Below, in pieces: positions 50,801 to 59,314 of a DNA stretch of 64,000 bases. Position numbers and translations under genes: made by a program. The notes beneath the pieces were generated by a model, which was given only the letters and a program-made list of their open reading frames with translations, did no database searches and was not told the origin of the DNA. Origin of the DNA: SHYQ01 sp041674525 (GTDB lineage: Bacteria > Chloroflexota > Dehalococcoidia > UBA2979); assembly GCA_041674525.1 (NCBI GenBank), contig JBAYVN010000005.1, positions 1-64,000 of the forward strand. The letters run 5' to 3'. Every line of letters starts with the position of its first letter. The first letter of the stretch is position 1.

Positions 50801-51223
50801 CACATGATCCTGGAGCCCGGAGCGCGCGACGAGGTTCGCGCGAGGGCGGGCTTGATCCTCGGAGTCGGGCGTGCGCCCGGCGTCGGCCGGGAAGAAGGTG
50901 GCGCTGGTCGCCACCCGCACCACGCCGCCGCCGGTGCCGCGCAGCGCGCTCGCGGCCGCCGCGTCCTGCCTCGCGACGGAGCGCTGGTACGCGGCACCCG
51001 ATACGGTCACGTTCGCCGTGACCACCGAGACGTCCAGCGCGGCGGGCGGCTGCTCCCGCAGCGCGTACCGGAGGCCCAGATCGCGGATCGCGTCGGCGTA
51101 GATGGCCGTCGCCGAGAGGATCGCCGCCGCGACCACCGTCCCGACCACCACGCTGGACAGCAGCCGCCAGTTGCCGAGCATGCGGCGGACGGCGAGCACC
51201 GGGAGCGACCGGAATGTGGTCAT
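47825..51223 (-). CDS. Large FtsX/MacB-type ABC transporter permease
   Basis: A 1132-residue protein from the ATG at 51223. Helix 1 (WRLLSSVVVGTVVAAAIL) is followed by a large extracytoplasmic domain, then a three-helix FtsX core (about 315-470), further helices with a second large loop (about 590-960), and a C-terminal FtsX core (IAFGAVLLLSAIGFIVYSYL, RTLGFSRPQIFSLVLFEHLF). Two FtsX units in one chain resemble LolCE/YknZ-like or Mac-type systems. With the two ATPases it forms a three-gene operon reading away from polA. It probably moves hydrophobic molecules, lipoproteins or peptides across or out of the membrane. Confidence 0.88.
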   Translation of the reverse strand: MTTFRSLPVLAVRRMLGNWRLLSSVVVGTVVAAAILSATAIYADAIRDLGLRYALREQPPAALDVSVVTANVTVSGAAYQRSVARQDAAAASALRGTGGGVVRVATSATFFPADAGRTPDSEDQARPRANLVARSGLQDHVTVVQGALPAAAGRGGNTPLPVAIGEETARQLNLRVGSTLDLFPFWDDKVAPLRVQVSGIVRANTPGDRYWGPKSTGVDAAPGGWPTVWLFVPEGTFFGAAVERVPTMSADYENRYIVRTDALNARIANAIADGLSRLTAVIAANEARPSVTSTLEGVLRSFDQKLFFTRIPLFVLLLQIGGIVAYYLVMVSTMLVERQAAEIATLRSRGAATAQLLAQYGIEGAILALLAAVVGPPVAAAVVSALGPTPAFSSLSGGGPLPVHVGSGAYLLAVVGAMLAFGSLMIPAWRATRVTVLEFKRGAARPRPTPLLLRYYADVLAVGIVALAFWRLSRESTLVTQTLFGGAKVDPFLLATPAVFMVTVGIVFLRLFPLAMRGIGWLVSQTRSAAVLIGVRSLVRNPTHYARLILLLMFATGVGMFGATFSATLDRSYEERAGYESGADVRASGVTLQGIAGDREFLSRIAAVPADARTAIARVDGSVTNGTRSQTVQVLGVDPKTFGDVAFFREDFADASLEAMLGTLDQNGATLAPGPKLPANARQLGVWVRMTDIRGRVALGVNMRDATGRVTSRLLGDARPGDPATSEWTFFSTDLQQPTALSGAPLRQATPVPPYEIRGLYFQPVGAIANQRGVIEFGPAFASASAPASTPPGADPPPLSTARAAWPDAVLVQDFTRPGFEVIQGLRPVALKDVLGPAPDGPPGFASSLRYEWQDTASPPSLRGLRPTVDVAPAQVFLSRHTAQELEIRPGDTVTLAVSQRHLNATVAGFLDYFPTYRPAPDAGLVVINGSRLATAINGALTDQPLGPNEAWFSTAEPGATRAALDTLNPRSIVALEAVRAQQQEDPLIAAGWAGILAIAFGAVLLLSAIGFIVYSYLTAQQRALEFAILRTLGFSRPQIFSLVLFEHLFVIAAGMGLGTLVGLRVGRLMLAFLGIDEHGGQVVPPFVQRISWGEVFVVWGILGTVFVATIAAVVALYFRLAVSRALRIGDA

Positions 51224-51305
51224 GCGGCGGCATTCTACGGATACGCGGGGAAGCCTGCGCGGAACGGCGATCCCGCGGCTTCCGGCCGCCCACCCCGAGG
51301 CGGGA

Positions 51306-51311
51306 TACACT
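51306..51311 (+). promoter_or_regulatory. -10 hexamer TACACT placed for a leaderless polA mRNA
   Basis: TACACT ends 7 nt before GTG 51319. No ribosome site fits between, and the predicted transcription start is at or next to the start codon. Confidence 0.5.
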
Positions 51312-51318
51312 GGCCGTC

Positions 51319-54177
51319 GTGACTACCTCGCCTGCCACCCGTCCCCGAGCCTCGAGGGCTCCCGCCGCGCCCCCCGCTGCCGAGCGGGGGGCCGGGGACC
51401 GCCCGCTGCTGGTCATCCTGGACTCGCACGGCATCATCTTTCGCTCGTACTTCGCCCTGCGCGACGTGCTCACCGTGCGGAGGACGGGCGAGCCGGTGGC
51501 GGCGGTCTTCGGCTATGCCAACAGCATCCTCACCGTCTTCAACGAGCTGCATCCCACGTACGTCATCGCGGCATGGGACGCCTCGGAGCAGACGTTCCGC
51601 AAGGAGCGCGACCAGCGGTACAAGGCCACGCGCGCGGAGACGCCCGACGACCTGATCCCGCAGTTCGCGCGCGTCCGCCAGCTGCTGGACGCGTTCCGCA
51701 TCCCCGTCGTCGAGAAGGTGGGGTACGAGGCCGACGACGTGCTGGGGACGCTCGCCACACAGGCCATCGACGCGGGCCTGGACGTGGTCATCGTGACGCT
51801 GGACAACGACATCGTGCAGCTCGTGCAGCCGGGCGTCCGCGTCTACATGTACCGCCCGTACCAGCGAGATTACGTGATGTACGACGTCGACGCGGTGCGC
51901 GAGCGCTTCGGCTTCGAGCCGCGCCAGATGATCGACTACAAGGCGCTGGTCGGAGACACGTCCGACAACATCCCCGGCGTGAAGGGCATCGGCGAGAAGG
52001 GCGCGAAGACGCTCATCGACCAGTTCGGATCGCTCGACGAGATGCTGGCGCGCATCGAGGAGGTGGAGCCGAAGCGCCTCCGCAACGCCCTCGCGGACGG
52101 CGTGGACGAGGCGCAGCTCTCCCGCGAGCTGGCGACGATCATCTGCGACGTCCCGGAGGTCACGCTGGACCTCGAATCGGCGGTGCTGAAGGACTATGAC
52201 CGGCAGGCGGTGATCGATCTCTTCCACGAGCTGGAGTTCCGTTCGCTGGTGACCCGGCTGCCGGAGTCCAGCCAGGCCCCGTCGCCCGCCACGCAACCGG
52301 CGGTGGCGCCGGAGGGTCACTACGAGGTGATCACCGGCCGCGCGGAGCTGGATGCCCTGATGGCCGCGATCCGCACCAGCGGGCGCTTCGCCATCGAGGT
52401 CATCGCCACGGACGCCCACCCGATGCGCGCCGCGGACGGCCTGGTGGGGATCGCCGTCAGCGCAGAGCCGGGGCACGGCGCATACATCCCGTTCGGCCAC
52501 GTCGCGCACGGGCAGGGGATGCTCATGCAGCTCGAAGGCGCCGAGGCTGCCGGCCCCACGCAGCTCGCGCCGGGCGAAGTGCTGGAGGCGCTGCGGCCCG
52601 TGCTCCTCGACCCGGCGATCCGGCGCATCGCGCACGACGGCAAGTACGCCACGCTTGCGCTGGCGGAGTCGCCCGCGCACATCTGGCCCGCCTCGATCGA
52701 CTTCGACACGCAGATCGCCGCGTACCTGCTCGGCGACTCCGGAATCTCGCTGCAGCGCCTCGCGTTCGGACGCCTGGGCGTGCAGACCGTCGATGCGAAG
52801 TCGTTCCTCGGCACCGCGAGCAAGGCGATCACCTTCGCGCAGGCCGGGATCGAGGACGTGGGCCGCTTCGCCGCCGTGGATGCGGACGTGACGCTGCGCG
52901 CCGCCGACGTGCTGGCGAAGGAGCTCGAAGCGAGCGCCCTCGATCGCGTCTTCCACGAGATCGACCTGCCGCACGTCCCAGTGCTCGCGCGCATGGAGCA
53001 GTTCGGCGTGGCCCTGGACCGGAGCGTCCTCGCGGACCTGGACGCGGTCCTGCTGCAGCGCATCGCCGAGGCGGAGCGCGCCGTGTATGACGCGGTGGGG
53101 CACGAGATCAGGATCGGGTCGCCGCAGGAGCTCTCGACCGTGCTCTTCGACGAGATCGGGCTGCCCCGGACGCGCAAGACGAAGACAGGCTACACCACGG
53201 ACGCCGACGCGCTGGAGCCGCTGCGCCCGCTGCACCCCGTGGTGGGCGCGATCCTCGACTGGCGCGAGCTGACGAAGATCAAGTCGACGTACGTGGACAC
53301 GCTGCCCCACCAGGTGAACCCGAGGACGGGGCGGGTGCACTCGGTCTTCTCGCAGGTCACCGCGGCGACCGGGCGGCTCTCCTCGAACGACCCGAACCTG
53401 CAGAACATCCCCGTGCGCACCGAGATCGGCAACCTCGTGCGCCGCGCGTTCGTCGCGCGCGACTGTGGCGAGGACCCCGTGCTGCTGTCCGCGGACTACT
53501 CGCAGATCGAGCTGCGCGTGCTCGCGCACATCTCGGGCGACACCGAGCTGCGACGGGCGTTCGAAGAGAAGAAGGACATCCACACCGCCACGGCGGCGCG
53601 CGTCTTCAAGAAGCAGGAGTCCGAGGTCACCGCGGAGGACCGTCGCCGCGCCAAAGTCTTCAACTTCGGCGTGCTGTACGGCCTCACCGCGTTCGGGCTC
53701 TCGTCCCGCGAGGGCATTCCGCGCGACGAGGCCGACGCCTTCATCAAGGCGTACTTCGAGGCCTACCCGCAGGTGGCGGCGTGGCGGGAGAGCACGGTCG
53801 CCGAGGCGCGCGAGCGCGGCTACGCCGAGACGGTGACTGGGCGCCGTCGGTACATCCCGGACTTGCGGGCGGGCAACCACAATCTCCGCCAGGCGGCCGA
53901 ACGCGTGGCGATGAACATGCCCATCCAGGGCACAGCCTCGGACATCATCAAGATCGCCATGAACCGGATCGACGCCGAGCTGCTGGCGCGCCGCACCACG
54001 GGCCGCGAGGCGCGCATGGTCCTGCAGGTCCACGACGAACTGATCTTCGAGCTCCCCCGCGCCGAGCTGCACGAGGTGCGCGAGATCGCGACCCGCCTCA
54101 TGCCCACGCTCGACCTCGAGGTCCCCCTCGACATCGAGATGAAGGTCGGCAGGACGTGGGGCGAGCTCGAGAAGTGA
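51319..54177 (+). CDS. polA: DNA polymerase I
   Basis: A 952-residue protein starting at GTG 51319. The 5'-3' exonuclease (about 30-330) has GYANSILTVFNELHPTYVIAAWD, EADDVLGTLA and ALVGDTSDNIPGVKGIGEKG. The middle 3'-5' exonuclease-like domain (about 340-530) lacks the acidic residues of the FDTET motif (AIEVI) and the Asp of the second motif (GKYATL), so proofreading should be absent. The polymerase domain has motif A DYSQIELRVLAHISGD, motif B RRRAKVFNFGVLYGLTAFGL and motif C LQVHDELIFELP. It repairs gaps and processes Okazaki fragments. mutM follows 18 bp later, a repair operon. Confidence 0.95.
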   Translation: MTTSPATRPRASRAPAAPPAAERGAGDRPLLVILDSHGIIFRSYFALRDVLTVRRTGEPVAAVFGYANSILTVFNELHPTYVIAAWDASEQTFRKERDQRYKATRAETPDDLIPQFARVRQLLDAFRIPVVEKVGYEADDVLGTLATQAIDAGLDVVIVTLDNDIVQLVQPGVRVYMYRPYQRDYVMYDVDAVRERFGFEPRQMIDYKALVGDTSDNIPGVKGIGEKGAKTLIDQFGSLDEMLARIEEVEPKRLRNALADGVDEAQLSRELATIICDVPEVTLDLESAVLKDYDRQAVIDLFHELEFRSLVTRLPESSQAPSPATQPAVAPEGHYEVITGRAELDALMAAIRTSGRFAIEVIATDAHPMRAADGLVGIAVSAEPGHGAYIPFGHVAHGQGMLMQLEGAEAAGPTQLAPGEVLEALRPVLLDPAIRRIAHDGKYATLALAESPAHIWPASIDFDTQIAAYLLGDSGISLQRLAFGRLGVQTVDAKSFLGTASKAITFAQAGIEDVGRFAAVDADVTLRAADVLAKELEASALDRVFHEIDLPHVPVLARMEQFGVALDRSVLADLDAVLLQRIAEAERAVYDAVGHEIRIGSPQELSTVLFDEIGLPRTRKTKTGYTTDADALEPLRPLHPVVGAILDWRELTKIKSTYVDTLPHQVNPRTGRVHSVFSQVTAATGRLSSNDPNLQNIPVRTEIGNLVRRAFVARDCGEDPVLLSADYSQIELRVLAHISGDTELRRAFEEKKDIHTATAARVFKKQESEVTAEDRRRAKVFNFGVLYGLTAFGLSSREGIPRDEADAFIKAYFEAYPQVAAWRESTVAEARERGYAETVTGRRRYIPDLRAGNHNLRQAAERVAMNMPIQGTASDIIKIAMNRIDAELLARRTTGREARMVLQVHDELIFELPRAELHEVREIATRLMPTLDLEVPLDIEMKVGRTWGELEK

Positions 54178-54195
54178 GCCGGATGGCGGCCCGAC

Positions 54196-55017
54196 GTGCC
54201 TGAGCTGCCCGAGGTCGAGACGATCCGCCGCGACCTGGAGCCCCTGATCCGGGGCCGACGCGTCACCCGCGTGCGCATCCACCCCGGAGCGGAGCGCCTG
54301 GCGGTCACCGACCCCCCGCGCATCCTCGAGCGCGCGCTCGCCGGGCGTCGCGTCGAGGAGGTCGGGCGTCACGGGAAGTACCTACTGCTGCCCCTGGACG
54401 ACGGCCGGACGTGGGTGATGCACCTGCGCATGACCGGATCGCTGATCCACGCGGCGCCGGATGTCCCGCCGCATCGCTTCGAACGCGCCCGCGTGGACCT
54501 CGACGACGGGACGACCCTGCGCCTGAACGACCTGCGGAAGTTCGCCACGTGGCACCTGGTGGCGGGCGCCGGGGAGGCCATGCCCCGCAGCGGCCCGGAC
54601 GCCCTCTCGCCGGAGTTCACCGCCGCGTGGCTGCTCGACTGCCTGCGCCGCCGCCAGGCCGCGGTCAAGGCGGTGCTCCTCGATCAGGGCGTGGCGGCGG
54701 GCGTGGGCAACATCTACGCCGACGAGGCGTGCTGGATCGCGGCGATCGACCCGCGGACGCCCGCCCGGCGCATCGGCCCGAAGCGAGCGGAGCGGCTCCA
54801 CGCGGCGATACTGGAGACGCTCCGCGACTCGCTGGGCGATCGCGGATCCTCGTTCAGCGACTACCGCGATGGGCTCGGCGGCGAAGGGCTGCACCACGTC
54901 CGCGTGCACGTCTTCCGGCGCGAGGGCCAGCCCTGCGCCCGCTGTTGCGGGATCATCGAGAAGACGCGCGTGGCCGGCCGCGGCACCCACTTCTGCCCGA
55001 GGTGCCAGCGCCGGTAG
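54196..55017 (+). CDS. mutM: Formamidopyrimidine-DNA glycosylase
   Basis: A 273-residue protein starting with GTG at 54196 (PELPEVETIRRDLEPLI). Catalytic Pro2 and Glu3, the Lys of HGKYLLLPLDD, the helix-two-turn-helix with GVGNIYADEACW, and a C-terminal zinc finger (CARCCG...HFCPRCQRR) are all present. It removes oxidised purines such as 8-oxoguanine and nicks the strand. It directly follows polA, the classic polA-mutM pairing. Confidence 0.95.
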   Translation: MPELPEVETIRRDLEPLIRGRRVTRVRIHPGAERLAVTDPPRILERALAGRRVEEVGRHGKYLLLPLDDGRTWVMHLRMTGSLIHAAPDVPPHRFERARVDLDDGTTLRLNDLRKFATWHLVAGAGEAMPRSGPDALSPEFTAAWLLDCLRRRQAAVKAVLLDQGVAAGVGNIYADEACWIAAIDPRTPARRIGPKRAERLHAAILETLRDSLGDRGSSFSDYRDGLGGEGLHHVRVHVFRREGQPCARCCGIIEKTRVAGRGTHFCPRCQRR

Positions 55018-55213
55018 CTGTCCACCTCGACCAGGCCGGAGGGTGGCGGCGGGTGCTGTTGCGGCGCTCTGCCTAACCAACGCACCGGAGACATAATCAT
55101 GGCGCGCCTTGCGCGATGCTTGCCCCGACGCGCGAGACGTTGCTACCGTATGGCAATCGGCCCGGGCAGCGGCGCGCTTCGGCTGCTCGAGGATCGGAAG
55201 GCGGGGCGACACC

Positions 55214-56116
55214 ATGCTGATGGGGTTGACGATCGTCGCGGTGGCGGCGCTGTCCACGTGCGTGGCGTTCTCCGCGTTCTATCTCGCCGACGCGATGACC
55301 CGATCCAAGCGTCACCGCGTGCAGGGCACCCCGGCCGACCTCGGTCTCCGCTACGAAGAAGTGCAGTTCCTGACCGCCGACCGCCTGACGCTGCGGGGCT
55401 GGTTCCTCGAATCCCCCGGCGCTCGCGCCACCGTCATCCTCGTCCACGACATCGAGGCCACGCGGGCCGATCCCGCGCGGGGGCTGCTTAACCTGACGCG
55501 TGACTACGTGCGGCGCGGCATCTCCGTCTTCACCTTCGACCTGCGCGGGCACGGAGAGTCGGCCGGTCGGCGCGACAGCTTCGGCGGGAACGAGCGCCTG
55601 GACGTGCTGGCGGCCGTCGCCTTCGTGCGCCGCCGGTCGGGAGCGCAACCGGTGCTGCTGCACGGCTTCGGCTTCGGCGCCGCGCTCACCCTGTCGGCAG
55701 CAGCGCGCCACTCGGATGTCACCGCTGTGGTCGCCGACTCCTCGTTCCTGACGATGCGCGCATACCTGCGCATGCGCTGGCACCACGTCCCGGCCCCGCT
55801 CTTCGCGCTTGCGGGCGTGATCACACGCCGCGTCTACCACGCGAACATGGATGCGCTCCAGCCCGTGCGGTCCATCGCCCAGGTCACCGTGCCCGTGCTC
55901 CTCGTGCACAACGAGGGCGACGAGCGCGTCCCCGCGACGCACACGCTCAACCTCGCCGCCGCGTCGCTGGACGGGCGCGACGAGGTGTGGGTGCTCCCGG
56001 ACGGCCGCGGGCACGCCACGGCGTACGCGGAGGTGCCGGAGGCGTACATGCGGCGCCTCCAGGAATTCATCGAGCAGGTCACGCCCTCGCGCGTGCTTGC
56101 CGTCCAGGCCGGATAG
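55214..56116 (+). CDS. Alpha/beta-hydrolase-fold membrane protein lacking the nucleophile
   Basis: A 300-residue protein from the ATG at 55214. One N-terminal membrane helix (about 5-27) precedes an alpha/beta hydrolase core: LRGWFLESPGARATVILVHD, FTFDLRGHGESAG and PVLLHGFGFGAAL. The nucleophile elbow GxSxG reads GFGFG (151-155), with Gly153 where the catalytic Ser should be. Asp236 (NEGDERVP) and His267 (GRGHAT) of the triad are kept. It may be non-catalytic or use another mechanism. A TACCGT -10-like hexamer lies about 60 bp upstream. The P1-family peptidase gene follows 13 bp after it. Confidence 0.75.
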   Translation: MLMGLTIVAVAALSTCVAFSAFYLADAMTRSKRHRVQGTPADLGLRYEEVQFLTADRLTLRGWFLESPGARATVILVHDIEATRADPARGLLNLTRDYVRRGISVFTFDLRGHGESAGRRDSFGGNERLDVLAAVAFVRRRSGAQPVLLHGFGFGAALTLSAAARHSDVTAVVADSSFLTMRAYLRMRWHHVPAPLFALAGVITRRVYHANMDALQPVRSIAQVTVPVLLVHNEGDERVPATHTLNLAAASLDGRDEVWVLPDGRGHATAYAEVPEAYMRRLQEFIEQVTPSRVLAVQAG

Positions 56117-56129
56117 CCGGCCCGGTCGC

Positions 56130-57164
56130 ATGCCCGTCCGCGACGCCATCACCGACGTTCGCGGCATCCGCGTCGGTCACTGGACGGACCGCCGCGCGGT
56201 CACCGGCTGCACCGTGATCCTCTGCCCCCCCGGCACCGTCGGCGGTGTCGACGTGCGCGGGGCCGCGCCCGGCACGCGGGAGACGGACCTGCTCCGCCCC
56301 GGGAACCTCGTCGAGGAGGTGCACGCCATCGTCCTCAGTGGCGGGTCGGCGTTCGGGCTGGAGGCGGCGACGGGTGTGATGCATGCCCTGGCCGAGCAGG
56401 GCATCGGCTTCGAGGTGGGGCGGGCCCGTGTGCCGATCGTGCCCGCGGCGATCCTGATGGACCTGAACACCGGGCGGCTCGCCTGGCCGGACGCCGAGGC
56501 CGGCCGGCGCGCCGTGGAGCGAGCCACCGGCGGCGCCGTGGCGCAGGGCTCCGTCGGCGCCGGCACCGGGGCGACCGTCGCCAAGCTCGGCGGGCCCGAG
56601 CGCGCCCTGAAGGGCGGGATCGGCACCGCGAGCGAGGTCCTGGGCACGGGCGTGGTGGTCGGCGCGATCGCCGCGGTGAACGCGGTGGGCTCGATCCGCG
56701 ACGGGCGCACCGGCGAGGTGATCGCGGCCCCGCGCGGTGACCGCTCGGGCTTCCTCGACGTAGACGGGCTGCTGCGCACCGGCCGGGGGCGCCGGCGGGC
56801 TGCGGATGACGCCGCCGCGCATCCCGCCGAGGAGCGCGCGGAGAACACCACGATCGCCGTGGTGGCGACGAATGCCGCGCTCACGAAGACGCAGGTCAAC
56901 CGCATCGCCACCGTGGCGCACGATGGCTTCGCACGGGCGATCTGGCCCGTGCACACGCGGGGGGACGGGGACGTGATCTTCGCGCTGGCCACGGGCGAGC
57001 ACCCCGTTGAGGCCGACGAATACCCGGCGATCGAGGCGATGTGCACGCTGGTCATCGAGCGCGCGGTGATCGCCGGCGTGCGCGCCGCGACCGGGCTGGG
57101 GGGCGTTCCCTCGGCCGCCGAATGGGCGGCAAGCAGCGGCAGGAGGCGCCCACGCGCGCGTTGA
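56130..57164 (+). CDS. P1-family (DmpA/NylC-like) self-processing peptidase or amidase
   Basis: A 344-residue protein from the ATG at 56130. Family blocks: DVRGIRVGHWTD at the start, IVLSGGSAFGLEAATGVM, GSVGAGTGATVAKLGG and ENTTIAVVATNAALTK, where the Thr after Asn is the expected autocleavage site and N-terminal nucleophile of the small subunit. IWPVHTRGDGDVIFALATG is also typical. Members hydrolyse N-terminal residues of peptides, beta-peptides or nylon oligomers. Start is 13 bp after the previous stop, so probably the second gene of that operon. Substrate unknown. Confidence 0.88.
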   Translation: MPVRDAITDVRGIRVGHWTDRRAVTGCTVILCPPGTVGGVDVRGAAPGTRETDLLRPGNLVEEVHAIVLSGGSAFGLEAATGVMHALAEQGIGFEVGRARVPIVPAAILMDLNTGRLAWPDAEAGRRAVERATGGAVAQGSVGAGTGATVAKLGGPERALKGGIGTASEVLGTGVVVGAIAAVNAVGSIRDGRTGEVIAAPRGDRSGFLDVDGLLRTGRGRRRAADDAAAHPAEERAENTTIAVVATNAALTKTQVNRIATVAHDGFARAIWPVHTRGDGDVIFALATGEHPVEADEYPAIEAMCTLVIERAVIAGVRAATGLGGVPSAAEWAASSGRRRPRAR

Positions 57165-57173
57165 CTTGTTTTC

Positions 57174-57179
57174 TATACT
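57174..57179 (+). promoter_or_regulatory. -10 hexamer TATACT for the panB-panC operon
   Basis: TATACT lies in an AT-rich island directly after the peptidase stop, about 204 bp before the panB GTG. The TTGACT just before it is only 7 bp away, so it is not a partner -35. A 7-bp hairpin, CGTGCTG/CAGCACG (57183-57203), follows at the predicted 5' end of the RNA. Confidence 0.5.
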
Positions 57180-57382
57180 GAGCGTGCTGAGACTGGCAGC
57201 ACGGCCGCGACCCGACCCCTGACCCCCTCGGGCAGCAAGTCGCCCCGGCCGGAACCCACGATCAGCAGAGACGAGTTCGACTGAGCAGGCGGCGTGCGAT
57301 GAAGTGCGCCGTGACAGGAAGCAACGTCCGAACGAGGCAACGACCGCTTGGATCCATTGCGAGACCGAGACGGAGGCCCCCG

Positions 57383-58303
57383 GTGACTGCGAAGCCCGTG
57401 ACCGTCCTTGACCTGCAGCGCATGCGCGAGCAGGGCAAACCCATCACCATGCTCACCGCCTACGACTACCCGACCGCGAAGGCCGCGGACGATGCCGGCA
57501 TCCCCATCCTCCTCGTGGGGGACTCGCTCGGCATGGTCGTGCTCGGCTATGACTCCACCGTGCCGGTGACCGTGGACGACATGGTCCACCACGGCAAGGC
57601 CGTGGTGCGCGGAGCGAAGCGCGCCCACGTCGTCGTCGACATGCCGTTCGGCTCGTACCAGACCGGGTGGCAGGACGCGCTGCGCAACGCGACGCGCATC
57701 ATGCAGGAGACCGGGTGCGGCTCCGTGAAGCTGGAGGGCGGCGTCCGCTCCGCGGAGACGGTCCGCCACCTCGTGGAGGCGGGCATCCCCGTGATGGGGC
57801 ACATCGGCCTCACGCCCCAGTCGGTGAACGCGTTCGGCGGCTTCCGCGTGCAGGGCAAGACCCCGCGCGACGCCGTGCACCTGATCGGCGACGCGAAGGC
57901 GCTCGCCGAGGCGGGGGCGTACGCGATCGTCCTCGAGCTGGTGCCGACGGCACTGGCCCACATGATCACCCAGCGCGTCGCCGTGCCGACCATCGGCATC
58001 GGCGCGGGGCCCTTCTGCTCCGGGCAGGTGCAGGTGGTGCACGACATCCTCGGCCTGTACGACGGCGTCCAGCCGAGGCACGCGCGCCGCTTCGGCGAGA
58101 TCGGCGAGGCGACCCGTGCCGCCATGCTTGCCTACCGCGCGGCGGTGGAGGCCGGCACGTTCCCCACGGCCAACGAGTCGTTTTACATGGACGAGCACGC
58201 GCTGGAGCTCATCCGCCAGATGACGCCATCCAGCGAGCAGGACATGAGCGAGGCCGAGCGGGTGCTGCGTGACCTGGAGGACTCGCCCACGCGCAGCGAG
58301 TAG
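57383..58303 (+). CDS. panB: Ketopantoate hydroxymethyltransferase
   Basis: A 306-residue protein starting at GTG 57383 behind GGAGG (TAKPVTVLDLQRMREQGKP). TIM-barrel signatures: TMLTAYDYPTAKAADDAGI, LLVGDSLGMVVLGYDSTVPVT, VDMPFGSYQ, VKLEGG and GIGAGPFCSGQVQVVHD. It adds a one-carbon unit from methylene-THF to 2-oxoisovalerate, the first step to pantothenate and CoA. It heads the panB-panC operon behind a leader of about 200 nt. panD and panE are not in the window. Confidence 0.95.
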   Translation: MTAKPVTVLDLQRMREQGKPITMLTAYDYPTAKAADDAGIPILLVGDSLGMVVLGYDSTVPVTVDDMVHHGKAVVRGAKRAHVVVDMPFGSYQTGWQDALRNATRIMQETGCGSVKLEGGVRSAETVRHLVEAGIPVMGHIGLTPQSVNAFGGFRVQGKTPRDAVHLIGDAKALAEAGAYAIVLELVPTALAHMITQRVAVPTIGIGAGPFCSGQVQVVHDILGLYDGVQPRHARRFGEIGEATRAAMLAYRAAVEAGTFPTANESFYMDEHALELIRQMTPSSEQDMSEAERVLRDLEDSPTRSE

Positions 58304-58331
58304 CCTCGCGGCGTTCAGGGGCACACCCCGC

Positions 58332-59171
58332 ATGCAGATCGCCCGCACCGTCGCCGAGTACCGCGCGCTCCGCTCCGCGCAGCCGGGGCCGGTTGGCCTC
58401 GTCCCGACGATGGGCTATCTCCACAAGGGGCATCGATCGCTGATGCGTCGCGCGCGCACCGAGTGCGCCACGGTGGTCGCGACGATCTTCGTGAACCCCA
58501 CGCAGTTCGGTCCCAACGAGGACTTCACGCGCTATCCCCGCGACGAGGCCCGCGACTTCGCGATCTGCGCCGCCGAGGGCGTGGACATCCTCTTCGTCCC
58601 GGCGGTGGAGGAGATGTACCCGGCGGGCGCCGAGACCACGGTCAGCGTCGGATCGCTCTCGCGCATCCTCGAGGGGGCCGCGCGCCCGGGGCACTTCGAC
58701 GGGGTGACGACCGTGGTCGCCAAGCTCTTCGCCATCGCTCAGGCGGACCGCGGGTACTTCGGGCAGAAGGACGCGCAGCAGCTGATGGTGATCCGCCGCC
58801 TAGTGGTGGATCTCCGCGTCCCGACCGAGGTCATCGGCTGCCCCATCGTCCGCGAGCCCGACGGCCTCGCGCTGTCCTCTCGCAACGTCTACCTGTCGCC
58901 CGAGGAGCATGAGCAGGCGCTGTCGCTGTCGCGCGGCCTACGGGCCGCCGAGGCTGCCTGGGCCGACGGCGTGCGCGACGCGGAGTCGCTCCGCCGCCGC
59001 GTACGGGAGGAGATCGAGGCGCAGCCGCTGGCGAACATCGACTACGTCTCGCTGGCGGACCAGCGCACGCTGGCGGAACTCACGGGGCCGGTGAGGGCGC
59101 CCGCGTTGCTCTCGCTCGCGGTGCGCTTCGGCGCCACGCGGCTGATCGACAACACGTTGCTGGAGCCATAA
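58332..59171 (+). CDS. panC: Pantothenate synthetase
   Basis: A 279-residue protein from the ATG at 58332. Signatures: GLVPTMGYLHKGHRSLMRRA (HxGH-type nucleotide site), FVNPTQFGPNEDFTRYPR, GHFDGVTTVVAKLF, FGQKDAQQLMVIRRLV and LALSSRNVYLS. It joins pantoate and beta-alanine using ATP, completing pantothenate. The start lies 28 bp after the panB stop. Product and order match the common panBC operon. Confidence 0.95.
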   Translation: MQIARTVAEYRALRSAQPGPVGLVPTMGYLHKGHRSLMRRARTECATVVATIFVNPTQFGPNEDFTRYPRDEARDFAICAAEGVDILFVPAVEEMYPAGAETTVSVGSLSRILEGAARPGHFDGVTTVVAKLFAIAQADRGYFGQKDAQQLMVIRRLVVDLRVPTEVIGCPIVREPDGLALSSRNVYLSPEEHEQALSLSRGLRAAEAAWADGVRDAESLRRRVREEIEAQPLANIDYVSLADQRTLAELTGPVRAPALLSLAVRFGATRLIDNTLLEP

Positions 59172-59314
59172 CTCGTCGTCCGAGCCGGTTCCGGGAGCGC
59201 CTCGACACTGCTAGCATGTACGGGAACATGACGAGCGACTTGCCCGCGCGCGCATCGGTACGCGCGCTGCACGGGGCCGCTCCAGTTATCGCGTGGGTTG
59301 CAGGGGGAGACAGC

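Noticed and set aside
46949..51322. Very long open frame antisense to the ABC operon
   Set aside because: At 70% GC, antisense frames stay open by lack of stops. The predicted protein is low-complexity Arg/His/Asp-rich, while the other strand encodes clear ATPases and an FtsX permease.
57161..57166. TTGACT as a -35 for panB
   Set aside because: It is only 7 bp from the TATACT -10, too close for a sigma-70-type pair. It also includes the peptidase stop codon.
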